The notes beneath the pieces were generated by a model that was given only the letters and a program-made list of their open reading frames with translations, did no database searches and was not told the DNA's origin. From Unio delphinus (lineage: Eukaryota > Mollusca > Bivalvia > Unionida > Unionidae), in the NCBI GenBank assembly GCA_029339505.1, contig JAQISU010000182.1:1480501-1544500 (forward strand): DNA of 64,000 nt, read 5' to 3'. Shown here in pieces: positions 46,790-60,920 of this stretch; position 1 is the stretch's first letter, and each line of letters starts with the position of its first letter. The position numbers were made by a program, and so were the translations under genes.

Positions 46790-47035
46790 ATGTATGTATG
46801 TATGTATGTATGTATGTATGTATGTATGTATGTATGTATGTATGTATGTATGTATGTATGTATGTATGTATGTATGTATGGATGTATGTATGTATGGATG
46901 GATGGATGGATGGATGGATGGATGGATGGATGTATGCATGCATGCATGCATGCATGCATGTATGTATGTATGTATGTATGTATGTATATGTATGCATGCA
47001 TGCAGGTACGTACGTACGTACGTATGTATGTATGC
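46790..47035. repeat. Compound (GTAT)(GGAT)(GCAT)(GTAT)(CGTA) array
   Basis: Same style as the 39.5 kb array: long GTAT, then GGAT, GCAT, GTAT, and finally gtacgtacgtac. The CMYV and YIHT frames are artefacts. Confidence 0.96.
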
Positions 47036-49104
47036 AGCTTGGCTTATCAAGCATTGATTTTTCTGCTAATATTTTATCACAATCTTAACCAATTACTCGT
47101 ATTAGTGAGGGAAATATAGATGTCTTTCAAGTTGCTTAATAAGTGAAAATTACTCCTTTATTGTTTTTCCCTAAGTATTGTAAACATATAGTCATCTTTG
47201 CAAATCAATATAATATAACCATCTCTTTCATTACACATTGTAATAGAAACTTTACATCTCGTCATACAATTGCGGTTTTTCCTATTTAAATTACAAAAGG
47301 ATGGGCGACATATTTTGTGCTAGCTTATATCATTTCAGCCGTTTTATCATCAACGCGCTCGCTGATAGGTTCTGCGTTTTTTTTAATACTTTTTTTTCGT
47401 TTAACCTAGAAAGATATTTAGGCAGACTTTATTGGCAGGCGTGCAGGTGAAAACTACACATATTTTATCTTAGTAATGATAACTGCATTCTCAAAATATT
47501 CCTGGGATGGGAAAGTAAAAGCAAAACATAAAATACAGTGGATATGACACGCATGTCAAGTAAACCGTCAAGGAGAAATCTTGAAAAGATTAAGTGAAAT
47601 AGTTATCATCTATGGTCCTAAACTCTGTAACAAAATGAAGCAAAACCGTCATATTTTGTAAAGTTTACCGAATACATTAATTCTATTCAATGCAATGAAA
47701 ATTTAATGACAACATTCAGTACGTTCATTAAAACCAAGTAATTCTAAACGTTCTAAAACAATTATACAAGAATTGAGTGTTTCAAAAGAATTGCATTCCT
47801 GCGTGTGTTGCTGTACCAATAGCCCTGAGTATGCTGAAGTGCCAAGTCTTGATGTAACAACAATGACATTGTCCAGAATGTCTTCAAATCAATTCAAAAA
47901 ATATTATCTGCCCCAAACAGTCCTAAATCTCTTTGTAATTCAAATAAATAATTTAAGTGAATGATTCCTCTCAAGTTAAATCTAAACACATAATAATTTT
48001 TCTGATCATTGTCTAAAGTTTACAGAATATCTACACTTTGAGATGCCCGCATAAGTCGTGCATAAGGTGCTGGAAAACTCCAGTAATAAACGTTGATGGT
48101 TGGTCGCACGTGACAAAAAAGAAGGCCCAAATATTAAAAATATAAACGTTTTCACGATTGCTATAATTTTGATAATCCTCAAAAGGATTGACTTCAGAAT
48201 TCTTGAAGATTCACACATTATGATCAGCAAATATTAACTGCCCGACTTGATCTTAGATAGGTGCTCATCATGGTATACCATTAGAGTGCCAAATGTTACT
48301 TCAAATGCAAGAATATGATCAAAATGGGACTTAATGTTTCGTCTGATTAGTGTTTTCTACAATTTGACAAGTATCATAAGATCAACAGATGTTACAAAAT
48401 GACCATTAATTTTCGGCCAATAAAAATTATTCAAGATCTTGAGATAATTCGTATATGCACCTAATATGACCGGTCAATTTGGAACCACAGCTTCATAAAT
48501 CACTGACCAACCGTCACACCAGCAGATACATTAGGTGCTCACCATTTCTTTTATAAAGACGCCTTCATTTTGATTTTGGATTTCCATGATTTCTTTTTTT
48601 AAGCTGAATCCATCTAACTTTTCAGAACTAGATAGACTTACTAATCAAACCCGACGCACCTTTACCAAACATTAGTTTCTTCAAAATGCAATATCAAGAT
48701 ATATTTGTATTCATTGCTTTAAGTAGATATAGTATTTCTTAAGAAACAGAACTCGAAACTAAGTTATCCACTCTGCGATTTTGAATACATTTTGTTTTCA
48801 CTAATCAAATCAGTACATTTAAAACACTAGGGACTACGAAACAAACTAATTTTTGAAACATAAATCGAATTTCTATTAAATATTTAACCGACATTCTTTC
48901 CCAGACGGACTCAAATTTTTCTATTACGACTCCATTTTCTTAAACTAAGTAACAGAAAGACATACAGCCATCAAATTGTGAAAAACATAATAAATTATTT
49001 AATTATCCAAGTTATAAGTTAAAACAATTTAAGAGGAACTTACATTATTGTGAAGGAAATCAAAGAGAACAGAATGTTCCGAATGACTCATAGGTCTCGA
49101 TATA
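47036..49104. other. No gene seen
   Basis: AT-rich; short chance frames only. Confidence 0.6.
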
Positions 49105-49170
49105 TAAAATACTCGATGATTCTTGATCGGAAGAAATCATACTCGATGATTCTTGATCGGAAGAAATCAT
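49105..49170 (+). repeat. 30 bp perfect tandem duplication
   Basis: atactcgatgattcttgatc ggaagaaatc occurs twice head to tail. It keeps frame (10 codons), but no gene is recognised around it. Confidence 0.9.
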
Positions 49171-49323
49171 ATTTGTTTGTTGATTGTTTCGGCTTTATTG
49201 AAAATCGTACTGGCGCGAAACATAAATTTCTGGTACTTTTTCTAGATCTATTATTGATTTTGAAAGCATTTATTTGTTGTGCTTTATTCGTACTCTGAAA
49301 TATAAAAAGAAACAAATACAAAT

Positions 49324-51039
<1,716 letters not shown>

Positions 51040-51585
51040 TATTGAAACTCGATACTAAATTTCAATATTGAAATTCACCAAGGAAATTCACTACTGAAAT
51101 TCTCTTTTGAAATTCACTGCAGTATTTCACTACTTAAATTAACTGTTAAAATTTACTAATGGAATTTACTATTGACATTTATTAATCAAATTTACTATTG
51201 AAATTTATTAATCAAATTTACTATTGAAATTTATTAATCAAATTTACTATTGAAATTTATTAATCAAATTTACTATTGAAATTTACTATTAAAATTCACC
51301 AAGGAAACTCACTACTGAAATTCTCTTTTGAAATTCACTACTGAAATTCTCTTTTGAAATTCACTACTGAAATTCTCTTTTGAAATTCACTGCAGTATTT
51401 CACTACTTAAATTAACTGTTAAAATTTACTAATGGAATTTTCTATTGACATTTATTGATCAAATTTACTATTGAAATTTATTAATCAAATTTACTATTGA
51501 AATTTATTAATCAAATTTACTATTGAAATTTTTTAATCAAATTTACTATTGAAATTTACTATTGAAATTTAATAATGAGCTTCAG
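51040..51585 (+). repeat. AT-rich 13/26 bp array with higher-order structure
   Basis: Basic 13 bp unit (gaaatttactatt / gaaattcactact) grouped into 26 bp units (ttactattgaaatttattaa). A block of about 110-180 bp (from aattcaccaaggaaa through cactgcagtatttcactac to cattgacatttatt-like sequence) appears twice, at about 51068 and 51293, the second expanded. Confidence 0.85.
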
Positions 51586-52099
51586 ATAATTGTAATCTAA
51601 TCATATCGTGTTCTTTTTATAAATGTTTCAAATTTTAAAATTATCTTCCATATATAACTATTGTCCGACAAAATCTTTAAATACAGTTTCACCATATATA
51701 TACTAACACAAGACCAGTTATCGGTGTGGAATTTTAAGCATGTTAAACGCCTCTGATATGGAAGAAAGAGAGACCTTTGGGATAACCGCACGTTGTATGC
51801 AGACCCAATGAATCAAACAGAGCTAACATGCAATGGTGGGAGATTTATCATTTTGTTCACCTGAAAAATATCTTCAATTTCCTGGCAGTAAGTAATTGCA
51901 ATTTTATCATATTAGCTATTAATAGTATTACTATGACTGTTATGATTATGATTATGATTATTATTATTATTATTTTATTGGAGAACATTGTGGTTCAGTC
52001 ATGTTCATAATTATTTATGTTTCATTCATGTTTATTATTATTTATGTTCTAGCATATCGCAGCTCTTATGCATAATATTGCCTTTAAGAAGAAATAGTC

Positions 52100-52640
52100 A
52101 CATTATCGTAGCGTGTATTACGCACGAAGAAAACATGGTATTTTCATTAAATTCCATAATGTTGCATTATATATAAATATGACACGGCATTTGCATCAAA
52201 CACCACTGTGCTCGTTTCGCACGAATATGACACAGCAACATTTTTCTCAAAAAGATTGTTGCCTGTATTTCGCATAAAGATAACATTGCATTTTCATTGA
52301 ATCCATCAGTGTGTACTAGACAAGAAGGGATACTGATCAAACCCCGTTGTGTGCATTAAGCGTAAATATAACACTGCATTAACAAACAAAAAACTGCATT
52401 GTGTATTTTGCATGAACATGCAACAGTATTTTCATCAAAATCGGAAACATGCAATATGTGTGAAGTGCGGCATTTTAATAAAACCTCGGGCTATGTACAA
52501 TATGTAAAAATGGCACGTCATTTTTATTAAAAACAAGCCCGTAGTTTATAATACCCACGATGATAACAATGAATTGTCATCAAAAACATATGTCGTGTTA
52601 TTACGCAAAGTAACAACATAGCTTTATATCAAAATCTGAA
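52100..52640 (+). repeat. Highly diverged minisatellite, about 65-75 bp unit
   Basis: Recurrent motif (cgcat/cacga)-a-(a/t)ataacac(t/g)gcattttcatcaaa, for example cgcataaagataacattgca and gcgtaaatataacactgcat. The decay level is high. Confidence 0.5.
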
Positions 52641-52679
52641 GTATGTAATATACATCTCGATGTGACATTTTCATAATTT

Positions 52680-52892
52680 GGCTGTTATTGGCACAACACC
52701 ACTTTTCAGCACGTGATAGACGATACATGGCGACGAGAGAAACAGGTTGAGGAAAACCCGAGAATATCCCAAGCAAGAAAACCCCACCAACCCACGGTGA
52801 AACTACTTGCAATTTTTTTCACGTACCCACTTTGCCGGGCCTGAGACTCGTACCTACACAACCGAGATGAGATAGCAGTGATCCATTACTTT
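52680..52892 (-). mobile_element. SINE-B copy, older, minus strand
   Basis: The plus strand shows accacttttcagcacg, gaggaaaacccgagaatatc, gggcctgagactcgtacct and gagatagcagtgatccatta, matching the complement of the other SINE-B copies in order. The outer head and tail are worn and no flanking duplication is evident. Confidence 0.7.
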
Positions 52893-53037
52893 TTCCTGAA
52901 AACACTAATATCTACAGTGAACTCATGACACCGTAATCAAGACATAATGACCTTAACATGTGCTCTTCTTCAAGATATTACAATGAACTTAAGGTGCCTT
53001 CTTCATGAATACATTAACATGACCCCCAAATCTCTTC

Positions 53038-53307
53038 TTGATCAAAACATTAATATTAATATTAACATTTACAGCACGACGTCCCTTTGCATATGAAGTC
53101 GCCATATTTATGAGCTCTTCAAAAGTCCCTGCGTGTACAATTGCTTACTCCATTCCGGTTATGCCGCTTCGTTTGCAATGGAAGTGTTGGTATAAGTTGT
53201 TGGGTTTAGATAAATTTGATTTCATATTAACAGGACCCGTTCGGGATATTGTGAAATACAACAACGTGTTGACGCATGGAATCCGTCCGATATTAAGCTT
53301 GCCGTAG
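53038..53307 (+). other. Open frame of 89 codons, possible exon, unknown
   Basis: Preceded inside the frame by acatttacag, a plausible splice acceptor, and encodes ARRPFAYEVAIFMSSSKV, then WKCWYKLLGLDKFDFILTGP. It is not repeat-derived and is slightly richer in GC than its flanks. No family recognised and no partner exon found nearby. It may be a chance frame. Confidence 0.2.
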
Positions 53308-54029
53308 TGAAGAGCGGCATGGTCTCAGAGATGATGCAACAACTTTGACAGAATCACAACAACTTTCTCCTGCATACACCATAACTTCCGTTTCAGTTTC
53401 TTTGCTTGCTATGTAGATTAGTGTCGCTTTTATAGGCCAGATATATGTGTAGTATCCCTAATAAGGAATATACAGCAAACACGAGGAGTTATTGACACAA
53501 ATAAACGTTAGAAGCATGAACCTTCACTTGAATGTAATTGACAGTGGAACACACACATGACTGTTGTATTAACTTCCACAATGTGTCATAAAATATTCCT
53601 TTCTTAAAAGAAAACTTTTTTGTAATGTGTCTAAATTAAGGAATGTTATGGTGGTGTACTCTAAATATATATTGGATTCTTTGGGAACGATGTTTATATA
53701 ACAAATTAGGACACGTTTTAAGGATTTTGTATTGTTCCCCTTTTTGTATATGCATTTTACAGGCTTTGAAAAAAATGTATATCATTTGTGTTTAGTCTTT
53801 AAATACTTCACCCTTGCGATATTTTGGAATGGTTTATCTTCATATAACATTTGTGCTATTTAAAAAAAATATTGTTATAGCATTACTTTTCGTACGCCCA
53901 TTGTAGCCATTATTGGTCTCACGTGCCAGTTAACTTTAATACAAAGGTATTGTTTTGTCAGCAGTTCATACATATATGTGTATGGGAAACAGAGAATCAA
54001 TATACCAAAGATCGATTATAAATATATCA

Positions 54030-54165
54030 TGGCCGAGTGACTATACAAATGTTGGAACTAGCTGGTCTGCGGCCGAGTGATTATCGATCCAAATGTTGGA
54101 ATTAATTAGACTGTGGCCTAATAACCTTGAAACCAAATTTTGGAAATTAATAGACCTGCTTTGCG
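54030..54165 (+). repeat. About 45 bp tandem repeat, three diverged copies
   Basis: ggccgagtgactatacaaat, ggccgagtgattatcgatcc and ggcctaataaccttgaaacc each begin a unit containing (a)atgttggaa. Confidence 0.7.
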
Positions 54166-54862
54166 GAGCTGAATAAAAGTTTAATTTGTATTTCTATTAT
54201 ATTAGCATATTGATTTCCAATTTTTATAGTAATATGAGCTAAGTTTTATCAGGTTAAATATGAATATTATCGAAAAATTAAAACATAACCTCAACTGATA
54301 GAAGTCAGTATAGCAAAGCAGCATGCTAAGATTTTGTTTTGAATATCGATTAGTAAATACCTTGATGGTTCGATAGCTTGTTTTGGGTCCTGCATTTATA
54401 TTTTTTTATTCTTTCCGCAACAGGCGTCAAAAGCTTTTGGAAAATATAATGCGATTATGATGTCATAAAATGTTTTATAAGTGGTGTATGTGTTCATTGT
54501 AAATTGTTAGGCTCAATTGGACCAAGTTCAGCAGTCAAATGAAAATTAAATCTGAACATTTATATCAGAACCATCATATGTTCGTGTCAGTTTAATAGGG
54601 TTTTAAATTATACTTATCGATTTCAATGTTTAATTTCATCTCTAGTATCCTTGTAAACCTTTGTTGAGCCCAAACAGTTGGACCTATACCGATTAACCGT
54701 TTCGCACGCTATCTATTAACTGAATTAGAAAATTGAATAAAAATAAATTTCATATCAGCAGAAAACTGATAACAGGAAGAAATGATTTTGAAGAATGTTA
54801 GTTGTTAATATAGTTATCAAGAGTGTGATACTTGCGTGCCAGATGACTTATTTTCTTTGTGT

Positions 54863-54865
<3 letters not shown>

Positions 54866-54910
<45 letters not shown>

Positions 54911-54966
54911 GGGGGGGGTCCATTTAGCAGACTACTGGTCAGAAAAGCATCATCATCATCATCATT
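54866..54966. repeat. (GA)n, G-run and (ATC)n tract
   Basis: 20 GA units, nine G's at 54910-54918, then catcatcatcatcat at 54948. Confidence 0.9.
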
Positions 54967-55639
54967 TATATTATTATTAATATTATTATTTTCATGTTTG
55001 AGAGAGATTATAAAATGTGCACATGACCATGGTTTGGTCGCAATGATTTGAATACCAAAGTTGTTAAACTTTTCATTGATTTCATTTCACCGATCATACG
55101 AAATCTCAAGTTTAGATTTGGATTTGCGTATGTCGTAAATTTTAGTTTGTCTAACGGCAATACTTTTTGTCACGGCGTGTCATCAAAATCTTACGCAAAA
55201 AACTGTGTTGTACCAATGTACCTAACTTGGGAAAACAGAGTTGATCGAAGACGCAATCCTCGTTGATGCTGGGTGTTATAGGGTAGGTGGGTTGGGGGCT
55301 AGAGGGTGTCAGATTACAGACCGACTGAAATAACAACTCTTTGTTTCGTTGCAAATACTAGTAGTATGTTTTTAACCGACGTAGCAATAGTTCATTTAGT
55401 GCCTTCAAAATATCCATATCCTTATGCCTCGTTTTTCCAATCCGACATGAAATTATCGTCTGGGATAAGATTACTCGCCCGTAATGAAGTATGATGGGTC
55501 TGAACTCACTGGATCCGTTTTAACATAGGATACCCGCTGTTACTTAAACTGCTATTTACACATTAAAAATATTCATTTTGATATATCATCCTCTCTCCCG
55601 TTTAAACATGGACTTTTCGTTCGCGCTTGAAGTGCCATT

Positions 55640-56460
55640 TACATCTTAAATTCTCGTTTGGTCACATAATCCTATTCTCATGTTGAATTTTCGATTGAGT
55701 ACAGAGTCATATTCTCATGTTCAATTATCGTTTGGGTACAGGGTCCAATTCTCATGTTAAATTCTTGTTTGGGTACAGGGTCCTATTCTCATGTTAAATT
55801 CTCGTTTGGGTACAGGGTCCTATTCTTATGTTCAATTCTGTATTGGGTCACGGAGACATAGTCTAATGTTAAATTCTCGTTTGGGTACAGGGTCCTATTC
55901 TCATGCTGAATTCTGGATTGGGTACAGAGTCATATTCTCATGTTGAATTCTGGATTGGGTACGGGGTCCTATTCTCATGCTAAATCCTCCTTTGAGTACA
56001 GGGTCCTATTCTCATGTTAAATTCTAGATTGGGTACAGGGTCCTTTTCTCAGGTTAAATTATCGTTTGGGTACAGGGTCCTATTCTCATGTTCAATTCTT
56101 TATTGGGTCACGGAGTCATAGTCTAATGTTAAATTCTCGTTTGGGAACAGGGTCCTATTCTCATGTTCAATTCTCTATTGGGTCACGGAGTCATAGTCTA
56201 ATGTTAAATTCTCGTTTGGGTACAGGGTCCTATTCTCATGCTGAATTCTGGATTGGGTACAGAGTCATATTCTCATGTTGAATTCTGGATTGGGTACAGG
56301 GTCATATTCTCATGCTAAATCCTCCTTTGAGTACAGGGTCCTATTCTCATGTTAAATTCTAGATTGGGTACAGGGTCCTATTCTCAGGTTAAATTCTCCT
56401 TTGAGTACAGGGTCCTATTCTCATGTTAAATTCTAGATTGGTTACAGGGTCTTATTCTCA
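55640..56460 (+). repeat. 37 bp satellite, subfamily 1 (heterogeneous)
   Basis: Unit tattctcatgttaaattctc plus gtttgggtacagggtcc with frequent variants (gattgggtac, ctttgagtac, gggtcacggagtcatag). Variants recur in blocks of several units, a higher-order pattern. The frame at 56066-56281 is a repeat translation. Confidence 0.95.
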
Positions 56461-57993
56461 AGTTAAATTCTCGTTTGGTTACATAGTCATAGTCTCAATT
56501 TAAATTCTCGTTTGGTTACATAGTCATAGTCTCAATTTAAAATCTCGTTTGGTCACATAGTCATAGTGTCAATTTAAATTCTCGTTTGGTTACATAGTCA
56601 TAGTCTCAATTTAAATTCTCGTTTGGTTACATAGTCTTAGTCTCAATTTAAATTCTCGTTTGGTTACATAGTCATAGTCTCAATTTAAATTCTCGTTTGG
56701 TTACATAGTCATAGTGTCAATTTAAATTCTCGTTTGGTTACATAGTCATAGTCTAAATTTAAATTCTCGTTTGGTTACATAGTCATAGTCTCAATTTAAA
56801 ATCTCGTTTGGTTACATAGTCATAGTGTCAATTTAAATTCTCGTTTGGTTACATAGTCATAGTCTCAATTTAAATTCTCGTTTGGTTACATAGTCTTTGT
56901 CTCAATTTAAATTCTCGTTTGGTTACATAGTCATAGTCTCAATTTAAAATATCGTTTGGTTACATAGTCATAGTCTCAATTTAAAATCTCGTTTGGTTAC
57001 ATAGTCATAGTCTCAATTTAAAATCTGGTTTGGTTACATAGTCATAGTCTCAATTTAAATTCTCGTTTGGTTACATAGTCATAGTGTCAATTTAAATTCT
57101 CGTTTGGTTACATAGTCATAGTCTCAATTTAAATTCTCGTTTGGTTACATAGTCATAGTCTCAATTTAAATTCTCGTTTGGTTACATAGTCATAGTCTCA
57201 ATTTAAAATCTCGTTTGGTTACATAGTCATAGTCTCAATTTAAATTCTCGTTTGGTTACATAGTCTTAGTCTCAATTTAAATTCTCGTTTGGTTACATAG
57301 TCATAGTCTCAATTTAAATTCTCGTTTGGCTGCATAGTCATAGTGTCAATTTAAATTCTCGTTTGGTTACATAGTCATAGTCTTAATTTAAATTCTCGTT
57401 TGGTTACATAGTCATAGTGTCAATTTAAATTCTCGTTTGGTTACATAGTCATAGTCTCAATTTAAATTCTCGTTTGGTTACATAGTCATAGTCTTAATTT
57501 AAATTCTCGTTTGGTTACATAGTCATAGTGTCAATTTAAATTCTCGTTTGGTTACATAGTCATAGTGTCAATTTAAATTCTCGTTTGGTTACATAGTCAT
57601 AGTCTCAATTTAAATTCTCGTTTGGTTACATAGTCATAGTGTCAATTTAAATTCTCGTTTAGTTACATAGTCATAGTCTCAATTTAAATTCTCGTTTGGT
57701 TACATAGTCATAGTGTCAATTTAAATTCTCGTTTGGTTACATAGTCATAGTCTCAATTTAAATTCTCGTTTGGTTACATAGTTATAGTGTCAATTTAAAT
57801 TCTCGTTTGGTTACATAGTCATAGTGTCAATTTAAATTCTCGTTTGGTTACATAGTCATAGTCTCAATTTAAATTCTCGTTTGGTTACATAGTCATAGTC
57901 TCAATTTAAATTCTCGTTTGGTTACATAGTCATAGTGTCAATTTAAATTCTCGTTTGGTTACATAGTCATGGTCTAAATTTAAATTCTCGTTT
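56461..57993 (+). repeat. 37 bp satellite, subfamily 2 (homogeneous, about 41 copies)
   Basis: Unit tctcaatttaaattctcgtt plus tggttacatagtcatag, very uniform; the main variant is gtctcaa/gtgtcaa. Each unit contains the palindrome AATTTAAATT. It shares the ttaaattctcgtttgg core and the 37 bp length with subfamily 1, so one array evolved from the other. It ends abruptly at about 57993. Confidence 0.97.
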
Positions 57994-59526
57994 GGATCTA
58001 CAACCTATCCTGTTTAACATAGGAAATCTATTTGGGGCTATTTCACCGTACTATCTTACTAATGTTTAAACTATGAATTTTTTGCTCTGAATAAACAATT
58101 GGATATTCAGTTATGGAATTAATATACAGAGAATAACATGGTGATATTTTATTATTCATAATTTAACATCAATAAGGATTTTATTTTCCTTACGAAATTT
58201 TTTTTTTACCGTTTGGTGATTCTAAATCTGTTTCAGGATTGCTTGGAAATTTGGAACGTTTTATTAGGGACTACTTAAATTTTGTGTGTTATCAGAAGAT
58301 GGTGGGATGATGTGTAATCTCCCCACTCATTGGACTTTGGCTATCATTATCTAGGAGACGATCGACCACGCTGTTATTGGCTGCATCGAGTAAATGATAA
58401 AATAAAATAACGAAATTAGTGGATGGGATGAGAGATCTGAGAAGAGGAATTTAATAGAATAAGACGACCAAGCGTAATGAAAATATCACACTTTAAGACA
58501 TTACATGAACAAAAACAGAACATGACATCTGACTTATTCACTTTCTCCTAGAATTGGAGTTTCAAAAAAGTATGCAAGATTTAATTAACCTTTGTATTAT
58601 ACTGGCAGAACAAAGTTTATAATATAATCGAGTATCTAATCGAACTCGAATTGCCGACTTGTCAACATCATCTGGTACTCCTGGTCTTTCCGAATTGCTG
58701 TTGGTGATAGGACGTCGTTGTCGTATTTATTTTTCTTCTTTCGTTCTCTTTATAACCTATCTGAGTAACCATCCGTCCTGAGTGTAGACTGTGATATTTC
58801 CTCGTAGTGCAATACAGTATGGAACTATTTTTTCTCATTTGCTGTATTCGAGACTCGTGTCTTTATATGAAATTGAATGTCTTCCTTTCGTGTCCCTCAT
58901 TTACTGGACGCGAGCCTTAGACAAATAACGAGAAAAAGTACTTTTTATTACGTATCGGCCTATATGTGACTTGCCTCAATATTCTGACTAAGTTTGCGAA
59001 GGAATTTTCTGTTAAGCCTACATTACGTCTGGCCTCCCGCCTATTTGGCTTGGCTAACCATGATTACTGTCTTCACTCCATCAAAGTCAGATAACCCTGC
59101 CTAGTCCGCCTTTATTAATAATTATTTTGGAAAATAATATTTTATTACACTTGTTTCAATGGCCCAAGACTTCCTAAAATGTTGGCTTATTTTTCTTGTA
59201 ATTTGTCATTTTGCGCTATTGACTTAGCGTTGACAGTATAATTTTAAATGTCTTTCACCATGATCGAGCGGATCCAAAAATAAAATTTCAGTCATACCTC
59301 AAAGATGGAGAATTATTGTCTGCCTACCCAATACATCAATCTTAATGGTTTCAAAACTATTCTAATATTTTATAACCCATTATTTTTCATTTTCCCATGT
59401 TTGTTTTCATATAGACTATATATACGTATTCCATATGTATCCTTTTTCAATATAACGTCTTGTACACGATAAATCAAAATAAATACAATTATCACCAGCA
59501 AGAACATTTGTTTACGTTATACATCA
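57994..59526. other. No gene seen, satellite flank
   Basis: Sequence complexity returns to normal immediately after the array. No recognised repeat. Confidence 0.55.
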
Positions 59527-59835
59527 TTAAATCAATAACAATCTGATGGATACATTTGCTCTGTCTAAAACTGAAAGACCACTGGCACTGTAATTAATGA
59601 TGTAATGCTCAAGCCCCTGGTAATTTATGCTAATCGCTTCCTCTTTCAAATTCCAAATAAAAGCAGCTGTGAAATTTTGTTTTGGAATAATGGTGCTTTC
59701 TGTCTTCATTTTCTCATTAGTTTGCAGACAATTTGCGTTTAAATTGAAGTTTGCTTCACATTTAATTTGAGTAAGTCCCTCTTCTAATTGCATGATCAGC
59801 TTTCCTGTAGAGAACAGCATCAAAATGAATCGCAC
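59527..59835 (-). other. Open frame of 102 codons, unknown
   Basis: MRFILMLFSTGKLIMQLEEG at the start; IPKQNFTAAFIWNLKEEAIS in the middle. Not repeat-derived, no recognisable domain, no clear splice context. It is among the longest non-repeat frames in the window, but AT-rich DNA yields such frames by chance. Confidence 0.2.
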
Positions 59836-60585
59836 GACTGACGGAACAAATTATAATAGGTCATATGTCATTGCAAGCAGCAATCCCTTTCTTTCCCCAC
59901 AAATATTTTGAGTTAGGTAGACACTGATCTTATGGCATTTCTCTGACTCCATAGATTGATTAGCACACATGGGCAGCGCGGAAAATGGTAGATGGGGTGT
60001 TAAAGTTGAATAAACCACGACTGTTGACCCAGGTAGCAGTAGGGTTCTTTGACAATCTTTCGGATTATATCATTATGCTATCTGAAGGCAATGAAGACTA
60101 CTGAAATATTATATGCTTTTGGATTTTTTTTAAAATAAGATATTATATAATTTGGGAATTTTATTTTTCACTTTGTAAATCAGAAATAATAAATTTTGTG
60201 TTGGCTTCACAACTTGTTTGTTTCACGTTTTCTGCTGCATGGTTTGAGGCGTAGCTGAGATTTACGAGTGAAGGCAAAATATCCATGCTGTGTTAAGTGC
60301 CGGCGTAAAGACGTGAAAACGAGGAAATAAAGTAAAAGAAAGGTCAAACATTAGGAAGCTGGGTATCTATCTGATATCGGGTGATTCTTTGTCAAGGGTA
60401 TTTTAATTAGAAAAGTGTTAGTATTCGGTTTATACCTCACAAACGCATGGCTCTCGCCATCAAGGCCAATGAAGATATATAAAAATATTCACGAGGAGCA
60501 GAAACACCATGCAATTGAATTCACGAAGTGCGGATGTTATTTGATGTACAATTGGACAGAAAGATGATAGCTTATACTGTGATTG

Positions 60586-60905
60586 TTTGTTTGTTTGATT
60601 AGGTTTTTTTAGCATAGCTTTAATGCGTTTTCAGTCATATCGCTAAGATGTCTGGAGTGAGACAGTTTATGGTGATATCTAGCACTGGGTTATCATGCCG
60701 CAGACATGTAACATGATTTCCCACCCAGTCACATTCTTCTGACATTAGGCCGACCAATCCTAACACTAATCTTTTAATGCTGAGCGTCAAACGAGGCAGC
60801 TGTAAGTACCAATTTTGTAAGTCTTAGTATGACTCGGCCGTCGATCGAACCCACGACCTCCCGCTCCCGCGGCGGATGCTCTAACGATTAGGCCACCGGA
60901 GCAGT
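60586..60905 (-). mobile_element. SINE-A copy with imperfect 15 bp duplication, minus strand
   Basis: Flanks are cttatactgtgattg (60571-60585) and cttttactgtgactg (60906-60920), 13 of 15 identical. Head, B box (gggttcgatcgac in complement), body and CAAA-type tail are all present. Confidence 0.85.
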
Positions 60906-60920
60906 CTTTTACTGTGACTG

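Larger units (their letters stand above)
53308..55639. other. No gene seen; small repeats only
   Basis: Contains the 45 bp triple repeat and the GA/ATC tract. Frames at 55048-55266 and 55306-55494 lack motifs. Confidence 0.5.

Noticed and set aside
46715..47119. Several 80-111-codon frames on both strands
   Set aside because: All derive from the GTAT-type array.
55640..57993. CRISPR array
   Set aside because: The 37 bp units are contiguous without unique spacers, and the genome is eukaryotic.
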